Below, piece by piece: positions 17,502 through 24,733 of a DNA stretch of 41,406 nt; the first letter of the stretch is position 1, and each line of letters begins with the position of its first letter. Both the position numbers and the translations under genes were made by a program. The notes under the pieces were generated by a model, which was not told the origin of the DNA, made no database searches, and saw only the letters and a program-made list of their open reading frames with translations. The DNA is from Flavobacteriales bacterium (GTDB lineage: Bacteria; Bacteroidota; Bacteroidia; Flavobacteriales_F; PHOS-HE28), in the NCBI GenBank assembly GCA_020635695.1, contig JACJZH010000016.1:1-41406 (forward strand), read 5' to 3'.

Positions 17502-20351
17502 TCAGCGGAACAGGATCCGCTGTTGAACGAGCCCGCCATCCGCGTTCAATCGGAGGACATAGCTGCCTGCCGGGACAAGACCGCGAAGGTCCATCGTGTG
17601 CTCGGCTCCCGAGGCAAGATGGAGCCGTTCCACCAGGACCAGACGCCCGCTCACATCCAGGAGTTCCACACGTACATCAGCAGCTTCACCGGCACGGCGG
17701 ATGCGAACGATCCCGTCGGTCGGGTTGGGATACACGGACCAACCCGCCGCGGACAGGTCCTGCAGGCCGGTGCAGATCTCCACGTTCACGGTCACGAAAT
17801 TCGAGGACAGCTCGGCGCAGTCCCCATCCGAACCCACTCCACCGATCGGTGATCCGGGTTGGACCCCAGTGAGGCTCCCGTTGTAGGAGACGCCATGCAC
17901 ATGGTAGATGCCGATCGCAGCCGTGTTGAAGTCCAGCGAGTTCCCCGCCAGCTGCGTGATGATCGCATCCGAGGCGTCCGTGAGGATGAAGGCATAGCTC
18001 TCGGTCGAGGTCGTGTTGCTGACGAAGTCGATCACATCGGCCAAGGCATCGGAGCAGACCGTGACGAAGGTCTCCCCCTGGTCGGTCTCCACCGAGGAAC
18101 CATCACATACCGCCTGGGGTGCATCGGCGCTCACGCAGATCGTGAAGGTCCCAGGCGTCCCGAGGTCCGGATCGCTGACCACCCGGATGAGCAGGTCGGT
18201 CCCCGGATCCACCTCGACCTCGATGGGGGCGGAGGTATCGTCCGTGCAGAACAGCTCGGCGCCCCCGCAGGCATCGTAGACGGCCATGCCGAGATCGGTC
18301 GCGCTACCCGCGACCAGGTCCACGGTCACCGTGTCATTGAGCCCGGTGTTGAAGCTGTACCACACGTCCTGAAGTCCATTGAGCCCTGCGATGCAGGACG
18401 GCGCCGCGAGCTCATCCCCCGCGTTGGAGTTGTCCCCCGCCACGGCATTTCCAGGACAATCGCCGGCGGCATTCACCACCAATTGCTGTGCATTGCCGCA
18501 GGAATCGTTGGCCACCGGGACCACACAGGCGGCGGCGTCGACCACCAGTTCATAGTCCCCGTTGGCGAGGACCGCATCGAAGAGGACCGGCAGGTAGTGC
18601 GTGCCGGCGGGGACATTGGTGAAGTAGATGGTCGCGTTCCCGTCCCCACAATCCGTGAAATTGAAGCTGTCGGCGAACACCACGTCATTGCCTGCAGGAC
18701 AGCCTGCAGTAAGCACCGTGAAGACCGACTGGAAGACCGTCGCTGAGCCGCAGAACGACACGGTGAGGTCCGCGCAGTCGGACAGCTCGATGGCATGCCA
18801 TACCGCGGGAGGCTCTCCGTCCAGGACGGAACCCGGGAGGAAGTCCCCGTTGTCGGTGGCGCCGGCCGTAGTGCCGTTGAAGGTGACGAAGCCACCCGGC
18901 ATCAACGGTTCCGGAGTCACCGTGGTGCAGGAATCGTTCACGGGCACCGAGGGGGCCAGGTCGTAGACACAGATCCCGAAGGAATTATCGGTGGGTGACA
19001 AGGCCTCGAAGTGATAGACCCGCACGAAGTAGTCCTCTCCCACGACCAGACCAGTCGCTTCGATCAGCTCGGTACCACCTTCAGCGGTCGCGTCGGAGCA
19101 TGCCAGGGAGGTGAACGATCCGCAGGGTCCTTCGAGCAGCTCGATCACCGCATCGAAGTCGGTGCCTCCGGTCAGTTCGATCGTGTGGTCCGGGGCGGTC
19201 GCCGTGAAGACGTACCAGACATCGTCATTGGCGATCCCCGTGTTCCCATTGCAGTCGATGGCGGGCAGGGAGGTCGTTGCCCCTTCGGTGGTACCGGTCA
19301 CGGGAACGCAGGTGGCCTGAGGGGTCAGCACCTCGGCCCCGCCGCAGATGTCGTTGGCCGGCGGAGGACCGGGCTCCAGCACACAGATGTCGAACGTGGT
19401 GGTGTTCGGCAGCCCCGCGAACCAATCGTATACCCGCACGAAATACACCTCACCGATGATCAACCCGGTGGCCACGAGCACCTCCGTACCTCCGGCGAAG
19501 GCCATGTCCGAACAGGCGATGCTGGTGCCGTTGCATGCACCGGACCGCAGATCCACCACGGCATCGTAGTCGGCGCTCCCGGTCACCTCGATCGTATGGG
19601 TGGTGGCTGTGGCCTCGAAGAAGTACCAGAGATCGTCGTTGGCGGTACCCGTGAATCCGGCACAGCTGATACCGGGAATGCTCTCGGTGGCTCCGAGCAC
19701 ATTGCCGGTGACGGGAACACAGGTGGTTCCGGGGGTCAGCTCCACCGCGCCGGGACAATCGTCGTTCACAGGAGGCGTGGAGCCGCAGGCCTCACCCGAG
19801 AACGTGATCGTGTAGGGCCCTGAAGAGCCGAACTCGCTGATGACCGGGAAGTAGTAGGTCCCCGCCGGCAGCTGGGGAAAGATGATCGTGTAGTTGCCAT
19901 CCCCACAGGTGCTCACATTGAAGGAGGCCGCATCGATCACGTTCGTCCACGGACAATCGATGTAGAGTTGGAGGAAGGTGTTCAGGAAGGAAGGGGCCGT
20001 TCCGCACAGGTCCACGGTCACGTCCAGGCATTCCGAGGAGGTGAAGGCCTCCCAGACCTGTGGGATACCGAGTCCACCATCATCGGTGGCGCCGGTGCTG
20101 TTCCCGGTACGTGTCACGGGCACGCCCAGGTCCAGGGCACCCGTGGCCGCATTGGCACACAGGTCATTGGGCGGCGCACCTCCCAGCAAGGAAACCCCGG
20201 ACTGGGGCACCGGTGGCACGGCGGTGAGCACGCTCCACTTCACCCCTGCGTTCAAGGCGGACTTCGCCGGCAGGGCATTGGCCGTGGTCGATTGTGCTTG
20301 GGCGGAAATGGACAGGGCCAGCGGGATCGCCAGCATCAGGGCACGTTGCAT
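17502..20351 (-). CDS. Large secreted protein with five PPC-like repeats and type A T9SS sorting domain
   Basis: 949 residues from ATG 20351, which gives a signal peptide (MQRALMLAIPLALSISAQAQ); open sequence further upstream is antisense of the SDR gene. Five beta-sandwich units of about 137 residues start with NDxC at residues 62, 196, 333, 472 and 615; units 2 and 3 share DDxWYxFxATAxxHTIE and YFVRVY. A module from about residue 749 (CDGSSVE...) to 860 matches the smaller neighbour. The tail from about 868 has YPNPTDG and LDVSGRLV, the type A sorting domain. Expected on the cell surface or released; possible adhesin or matrix protein, which is inference. Ends in a strong terminator. Confidence 0.86.
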   Translation of the reverse strand: MQRALMLAIPLALSISAQAQSTTANALPAKSALNAGVKWSVLTAVPPVPQSGVSLLGGAPPNDLCANAATGALDLGVPVTRTGNSTGATDDGGLGIPQVWEAFTSSECLDVTVDLCGTAPSFLNTFLQLYIDCPWTNVIDAASFNVSTCGDGNYTIIFPQLPAGTYYFPVISEFGSSGPYTITFSGEACGSTPPVNDDCPGAVELTPGTTCVPVTGNVLGATESIPGISCAGFTGTANDDLWYFFEATATTHTIEVTGSADYDAVVDLRSGACNGTSIACSDMAFAGGTEVLVATGLIIGEVYFVRVYDWFAGLPNTTTFDICVLEPGPPPANDICGGAEVLTPQATCVPVTGTTEGATTSLPAIDCNGNTGIANDDVWYVFTATAPDHTIELTGGTDFDAVIELLEGPCGSFTSLACSDATAEGGTELIEATGLVVGEDYFVRVYHFEALSPTDNSFGICVYDLAPSVPVNDSCTTVTPEPLMPGGFVTFNGTTAGATDNGDFLPGSVLDGEPPAVWHAIELSDCADLTVSFCGSATVFQSVFTVLTAGCPAGNDVVFADSFNFTDCGDGNATIYFTNVPAGTHYLPVLFDAVLANGDYELVVDAAACVVPVANDSCGNAQQLVVNAAGDCPGNAVAGDNSNAGDELAAPSCIAGLNGLQDVWYSFNTGLNDTVTVDLVAGSATDLGMAVYDACGGAELFCTDDTSAPIEVEVDPGTDLLIRVVSDPDLGTPGTFTICVSADAPQAVCDGSSVETDQGETFVTVCSDALADVIDFVSNTTSTESYAFILTDASDAIITQLAGNSLDFNTAAIGIYHVHGVSYNGSLTGVQPGSPIGGVGSDGDCAELSSNFVTVNVEICTGLQDLSAAGWSVYPNPTDGIVRIRRAGEAADVRVELLDVSGRLVLVERLHLASGAEHTMDLRGLVPAGSYVLRLNADGGLVQQRILFR

Positions 20352-20465
20352 CACAGAAGGGTGTTGTGTCGGACAAAGGTGATGGCCGCGTACGGGCGCG
20401 GATACCCGTGAGCCTACGCAGATCTCCACAAAAGGTTGTCCACATCCGCTCCCCGGGATCACGGG

Positions 20466-20473
20466 TAACTTCG
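20466..20473 (+). promoter_or_regulatory. -7 box TAACTTCG for the SDR gene
   Basis: Seven of eight match to TAnnTTTG, ending four bases before the ATG at 20478; a leaderless or near-leaderless start is implied. Confidence 0.5.
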
Positions 20474-20477
20474 CGGC

Positions 20478-21266
20478 ATGGACATCCGGATCACCGGCCA
20501 GCACGTGCTGGTCTGCGGCAGCACGCAGGGCATCGGCCTGGCCGTGGCGCATGAACTGGCCTCCCTGGGCGCCCGCGTGAGCCTGCTGGCCCGCGATGCG
20601 GGTCGGCTGGAGAAGGCCGCGCACGGCCTGCCCCGCGGCCCCGGTCAGGACCACGCCACCCTGGCCGTGGACATGGCCGACACCATCGCCCTGGCGGCCG
20701 CCATCACCCAGCATGTGGAGAAGCACGGACCCGTGCAGGTGCTCGTGAACAACACCGGCGGGCCACCACCGGGACCTGCGCACCTGGCCGAAGTGGATGC
20801 GTTCGAGGAGGCCTTCCGGCTGCACCTGCTGGCCAACCAGACCCTGGTGAAGGCCGTGCTACCCGGCATGCAGGCCGCCGGGCACGGGCGCATCATCAAC
20901 ATCATCAGCACCAGCGTGAAGCAGCCGCTGCCCAACCTGGGGGTGAGCAACACCATCCGAGGGGCGGTGGCCAACTGGGCCAAGACGCTGGCCAACGAGC
21001 TGGGCCCTCATGGCATCACGGTGAACAACGTGCTGCCAGGCGCCACCGGCACGGAACGGCTCGCGGCCATCATCCGCAACAAGGCGGCGAAGCTGGGCAT
21101 CTCCGAGGAGGAGGCCGCCGAGCACATGAAGGCGGAGATCCCCCTGCGCCGCTTCGCGAAGCCCGAGGAGGTGGCCCAGGCCGTAGCCTTCCTCGCAGGC
21201 CCTGCGGGCTCCTACATCAACGGGATCAACCTGCCGGTGGATGGCGGGCGCACCGCCTGCCTTTAG
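20478..21266 (+). CDS. Atypical short-chain dehydrogenase/reductase-like protein
   Basis: 262 residues with an SDR fold. The dinucleotide motif is GSTQGIG (14-20), followed by NNTGG in place of NNAG. The catalytic site departs from the family: counting from S144 the expected tyrosine position holds S157 (GVSNTIRG) and the expected lysine four residues on is R161. SDRs of this BKR-like side group lacking Tyr-Lys are known, with unclear activity. Similar SDRs occur with kynurenine-pathway genes in other Bacteroidota as far as I recall, and two such genes lie 5 kb away, so a role in that route is plausible but unproven. Its stop overlaps the opposing tonB-like gene by 4 bases. Confidence 0.85.
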   Translation: MDIRITGQHVLVCGSTQGIGLAVAHELASLGARVSLLARDAGRLEKAAHGLPRGPGQDHATLAVDMADTIALAAAITQHVEKHGPVQVLVNNTGGPPPGPAHLAEVDAFEEAFRLHLLANQTLVKAVLPGMQAAGHGRIINIISTSVKQPLPNLGVSNTIRGAVANWAKTLANELGPHGITVNNVLPGATGTERLAAIIRNKAAKLGISEEEAAEHMKAEIPLRRFAKPEEVAQAVAFLAGPAGSYINGINLPVDGGRTACL

Positions 21267-22009
21267 GGTAGGACGCTGATCCGCAGCGGCAGCTGGTAGT
21301 ACACCCCCACCGGGATGCCGCCCTGGCTGCCGGGTACCAGTTCCGGCATCCGGCGGAGGACCCGTTCCACTTCGCGCTGCACCGAGGCCGCCACGCGGGG
21401 GGCACAGACCACCCGGCCGATGGTGCCGTCGTCCTCCACGCGGAAGGTGACCGTGGTGCGGATGCTCTCCCGGATCCCCGGCGGGACCTTGAAATGCCGC
21501 TGGATGTGTCCCAGCATGCGTTCGGTCGTGCATTCATCCCGGTGGCCGGGATCCTCTTTCAGGCAGTCCATGAAGTAGGGCAGCACTTCGGCGTTCGGGT
21601 CGAAATCACCCGTTCCTCCTTTGCCACCATCCACGGCGGCACTGTCCATACCCATCAACTCGCCCAGGTCCGTCAACGCCGGTCCTTCGTCGCCACGTTC
21701 ATCCTCCACCGGGCCTTTCTCGGTCGGTACCACCGTGGTGTTCTCGATCACCTCGATACGGTCGGCACCTTCACGCTTCTCCTTCACCACCGGCTCGGGT
21801 TCACCCCGATCGATGATCGGATGCGGGATCGTTTTGTCATCCTCCAGCAGATCGTCGGGGATATCGCGATCGATGATCGCAGGAGGTACCGTCGAGCTGT
21901 TCCACTCAAAGGCCACGAGGGCCATGCTCAGGGAGAGGGTCAGCCCCAGGGCCAACCGGCGGCCCACCTGCTTGGAGGCGTGGTGCCAGGGATGTCGTTC
22001 GCGTGCCAT
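21263..22009 (-). CDS. TonB-family energy transducer
   Basis: 248 residues. A basic N-terminal stretch precedes one membrane span (about 17-36) ending in VAFEW, as in many Bacteroidota TonB proteins. A charged periplasmic linker (about 40-140) leads to a C-terminal TonB domain: TTVTFRVEDDGTIGRVV, VERVLRRMPELVPG and YYQLPLRISV. TonB couples the inner-membrane proton gradient to outer-membrane receptors. The start lies 39 bases after the response-regulator stop, with AAAAGGA upstream, so it is probably the third gene of the kinase-regulator operon. The domain has two cysteines around DCLKEDPGHRDEC not typical of TonB. Partner receptor could be the one at 24734-27034. Confidence 0.85.
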   Translation of the reverse strand: MARERHPWHHASKQVGRRLALGLTLSLSMALVAFEWNSSTVPPAIIDRDIPDDLLEDDKTIPHPIIDRGEPEPVVKEKREGADRIEVIENTTVVPTEKGPVEDERGDEGPALTDLGELMGMDSAAVDGGKGGTGDFDPNAEVLPYFMDCLKEDPGHRDECTTERMLGHIQRHFKVPPGIRESIRTTVTFRVEDDGTIGRVVCAPRVAASVQREVERVLRRMPELVPGSQGGIPVGVYYQLPLRISVLP

Positions 22010-22048
22010 GTCCGGGTCCTTTTAGGAAGAACCCTGGACGGTGACGTT

Positions 22049-22753
22049 TCATTGCCCGTCCTTCGCCACCAGGCGGAACCCTTTGCCGTGTATATTGACG
22101 ATCTCCACTTCCGGGTCGGCCTTCAGGTACTTGCGCAGCTTGGCGATGTACACGTCCATGCTGCGGCCGTTGAAGTAATTGTCGTCGCCCCAGATCTCCT
22201 GCAGGGCCAGCGGCCGCTCGAGCAGGCCGTTGCGATGCTGGCATAGAAGGCGCAATAATTCGCTCTCCTTGGTGGTGAGCTTGCGCTCCTGATCGCCACC
22301 CACCAGCAGTTGCTTGCGTGGGTCGAAGGTGAAGGTCCCGATCACCTGGGCCTCCATCGGCTCCTCCTCCTCGGTGATGCCTTTCGTGCGTTTCAACACG
22401 GCGGCGATGCGCAACAGGAGCTCCTCCATGCTGAAGGGCTTGGTCACGAAATCGTCCCCGCCGCTCTGGAAGCCTTGGATGGTGTCCTGCTTCATGCTCT
22501 TGGCGGTGAGGAAGATGATGGGCGTGCCCCGGTCCTTTTGGCGGATCTCCCGGGCCAGGGTGAAGCCGTCCTTGCGGGGCATCATCACGTCCAGCACCAG
22601 CAGGTCGAAGCGGCCGGTGCGGTAGGCCTCCCAGCCCTGCTCCCCATCGGTGCGGTGGGTCACGTCGTAGCCCTTGGCCACGAGGTACTGGGCCAGAAGG
22701 CTGCCGAGGTTGGGGTCGTCCTCAACGAGCAGGAGCTTGATCGGTGCTGACAT
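22049..22753 (-). CDS. OmpR-family response regulator (RprY-like)
   Basis: 234 residues. Receiver domain with phosphoacceptor D55 (LLVLDVMMP), acidic D12/D13, T83 and K105 (VTKPFS), then a winged-helix DNA-binding domain from about residue 135 (LTTKESELLRLL, MDVYIAKLRKYL, IVNIHGKGFRLV). It overlaps the kinase gene by 32 bases, so the pair is translationally linked. Closest in type to the RprXY systems of Bacteroidota, whose signals are poorly defined. Direct TTAAC repeats upstream of the kinase gene are candidate self-regulatory sites. Confidence 0.94.
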   Translation of the reverse strand: MSAPIKLLLVEDDPNLGSLLAQYLVAKGYDVTHRTDGEQGWEAYRTGRFDLLVLDVMMPRKDGFTLAREIRQKDRGTPIIFLTAKSMKQDTIQGFQSGGDDFVTKPFSMEELLLRIAAVLKRTKGITEEEEPMEAQVIGTFTFDPRKQLLVGGDQERKLTTKESELLRLLCQHRNGLLERPLALQEIWGDDNYFNGRSMDVYIAKLRKYLKADPEVEIVNIHGKGFRLVAKDGQ

Positions 22754-24134
22754 GATGGAAGGGAAGGGTGATGTGGAAGGTGCTGCCCCGGCCGGGCTCG
22801 CTGTCCAGCCGGATCCGGCCGCCGTGCTTCAGGACCACGGCGCGCACGTAGCTGAGCCCGAGGCCGAAGCCCTTGACGTTGTGCACATCGCCGGTGGACA
22901 CGCGGTACAATCGTTCGAAGATCTTGTCCTGTTCCTGCCGGGGGATGCCGATGCCGTTGTCGGTGATGTGCACGGTGATGCCGCGCGTGTCGCTGTCCGT
23001 GCGCACGGTGATCAGGGGGTCCCGGTCGGTGTACTTCACCGCATTGTCCAGCAGGTTGTTGAAGACGTTGGTCAGGTGGATGCGGTCGCCGGTGACGTGG
23101 TGCACCTCGGCCTGCGGATCGAAGGTGACGCGGCCGTTGCGCCGCTGCACCTGCACCTCGGTGTTGCGCACCACGTCGCGGAGCACGGCGTGCAGGTCCA
23201 GTTCCACGGGCTTCAGCCGCATGTCGCCGCTGTCCAGCACGGCGCTCTGGAGCACGTTCTCCACCAGCACGCCCAGTCGCTTGCTCTCGTCGCGGATCAT
23301 GTTCACGAAGGCGGCGGTCTGTTCCTCGGTGCGCGGCATGGAGGGGTCCTTCAAGGCCTCGCAGGCCAGCGCGATGGTGCTGATCGGGGTCTTGAGCTCA
23401 TGCGTCATGTTGTTCACCAGGTCGGCGCGGATGCGGCTCAGGCGCTTCTGCCGCTGGATGGTGCGCACGGTGAACACGAAGGCCGCCACGATGGCCAGCA
23501 GGAACAGGGCGGACAGCACCAGGAGCACTCCCATGCTGCGCAGTACGTGCCGGTGCTGGTCGGGAACGTGCAGATGGAGGTAGCCCTCGCCGCCTGCCAG
23601 GTCGTTGCGGTACAGCCGGACCCGATGACCGCTCTCTGCCAGCGCCAGGCTGTCACCTTCCGTGCTCAGGCTCAAGGACAGGGGTGAACGGTCCTGGGCG
23701 AAGATGCCGTGGTCGAACTCCTCCTTCACCCCGCGCTCCCGGAGTTCCTCGTGCAGCAGGGAATCCAGCAGGCGCGGGTCCACGCGTTGCAGGATGTCGA
23801 CCTCCGGATCCGAGGCCAGCAGGCCGCGCAGCACTTCCTCCAGCAGGTCGTCACCGGGTGAGGCGCCGTCATCACCGAGCAGGATGGTGCTGTCCGGGGC
23901 TGCACCCCCGATGCGGCCCAACAGCTGCCCCGGCATGCTTCCCCGCAGGCCCTCGAGCTTCTCCAGGCGCTCCAGCCGGTCGCTTACGGCCACCAGGGCC
24001 TGGTCCAGGCTCTGGCCGAACTGCGCTTCCCGCAAGGCGATGCTGTTCCGGATCCAGTGCACCTGGATGGCCACCAGCCCGATCAGGGCCAGCGACATGG
24101 CCACCATGGTGCCTATCAACGCACGGTCCTTCAC
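22722..24134 (-). CDS. Sensor histidine kinase (RprX-like)
   Basis: 470 residues starting at GTG 24134. An N-terminal membrane segment (about 8-27) and a second near 210-230 (VLLVLSALFLLAIVAAFVF) flank a periplasmic sensor of about 180 residues. The dimerisation/phosphoacceptor helix has H245 in MTHELKTPIS, and the ATPase domain has the N box (NLLDNAVKYT), G1 (DNGIGIP) and G2 (GFGLGLSYV). It phosphorylates the regulator encoded by the overlapping next gene. The sensor region shows no named domain. The GTG start is supported by a CATCTTTG box five bases upstream and an in-frame stop just before it. Confidence 0.93.
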   Translation of the reverse strand: MKDRALIGTMVAMSLALIGLVAIQVHWIRNSIALREAQFGQSLDQALVAVSDRLERLEKLEGLRGSMPGQLLGRIGGAAPDSTILLGDDGASPGDDLLEEVLRGLLASDPEVDILQRVDPRLLDSLLHEELRERGVKEEFDHGIFAQDRSPLSLSLSTEGDSLALAESGHRVRLYRNDLAGGEGYLHLHVPDQHRHVLRSMGVLLVLSALFLLAIVAAFVFTVRTIQRQKRLSRIRADLVNNMTHELKTPISTIALACEALKDPSMPRTEEQTAAFVNMIRDESKRLGVLVENVLQSAVLDSGDMRLKPVELDLHAVLRDVVRNTEVQVQRRNGRVTFDPQAEVHHVTGDRIHLTNVFNNLLDNAVKYTDRDPLITVRTDSDTRGITVHITDNGIGIPRQEQDKIFERLYRVSTGDVHNVKGFGLGLSYVRAVVLKHGGRIRLDSEPGRGSTFHITLPFHHVSTDQAPAR

Positions 24135-24139
24135 TTCAC

Positions 24140-24210
24140 CAAAGATGCCCCGTACCCCTGTGGGGCACCGGTGCTTAACAGTCTTTAACGTTCGTTCGCA
24201 CGCGCTTAAC
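24140..24210 (-). promoter_or_regulatory. Kinase-regulator operon promoter with TTAAC direct repeats
   Basis: CATCTTTG (24147-24140) is the -7-like box. An inverted repeat TGCCCC-N10-GGGGCA lies at 24146-24167. Further upstream, TTAAC occurs on the plus strand at 24175, 24185 and 24206, spacings of 10 and 21 bases, i.e. about one and two helical turns. OmpR-type regulators bind direct repeats with such spacing. No TTTG -33 box is obvious, which fits an activator-dependent promoter. Confidence 0.45.
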
Positions 24211-24330
24211 GCGGCCTGCGGCGTTGTCCAGCTACGTTCGCATCGTGAACGGCCACGGGTCGCTCACCACCGGACAAGATCGAAAAGGCTCGTCATCGAA
24301 AGGTTCGTTCCGTGACGGCGCAACAAGGGA

Positions 24331-24358
24331 CGGGGGGCTTCCACCAGGGAGCCCCCCG
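24331..24358 (-). terminator. Hairpin terminator of the TonB receptor/TMEM220 operon
   Basis: CGGGGGGCT (24331-24339) pairs with AGCCCCCCG (24350-24358) across a 10-base loop, seven bases past the stop at 24366; on the minus strand it is followed by TCCCTTGTTG, only a weak T-run. Confidence 0.6.
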
Positions 24359-24365
24359 GTTGTTC

Positions 24366-24728
24366 CTACTCCTCGGACCGGGCCCGTTGCACGAGCAGGA
24401 ACACCACGGCCACCACGGCGATCAACAGGCCCAGGAACTCGCGCACCAGCTCCACGTACGGGGACTCCGCCTTCATGCTCCCCGTGATGGTGGGCGCCCC
24501 CATGGAGATCCAGTCCACGAAGCCCGGCACCATGGTCAGCATCCATCCGCCCAGCACAACGGCCGTGGCGATCAGCAGCACCTTGTGGAAGCGGCCCGCA
24601 GCCGCCATGCCACAGAGCACGGCCACCCAGCCATAGGTGGGCACCCACAGCCAGGGGTCCGGATCGTTGAACTGCCAGTAGGCGAACAGCGCGAAGATCA
24701 CGGCCAACAGGAGGTAGACGTACTTCAT
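24366..24728 (-). CDS. TMEM220-like small membrane protein
   Basis: 120 residues from ATG 24728. Four hydrophobic segments are visible (about 2-17, 29-45, 50-70, 95-115). The motif YWQFNDPDPWLWVP near the N-terminus is the hallmark of the TMEM220 family, whose function is not known. It begins five bases after the stop of the TonB receptor gene and is probably co-transcribed with it; a hairpin terminator follows. Confidence 0.8.
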   Translation of the reverse strand: MKYVYLLLAVIFALFAYWQFNDPDPWLWVPTYGWVAVLCGMAAAGRFHKVLLIATAVVLGGWMLTMVPGFVDWISMGAPTITGSMKAESPYVELVREFLGLLIAVVAVVFLLVQRARSEE

Positions 24729-24733
24729 GGGGT

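Noticed and set aside
20352..20825. Upstream extension of the 949-residue secreted protein
   Set aside because: It is antisense to the SDR gene and would place the signal peptide in the interior.
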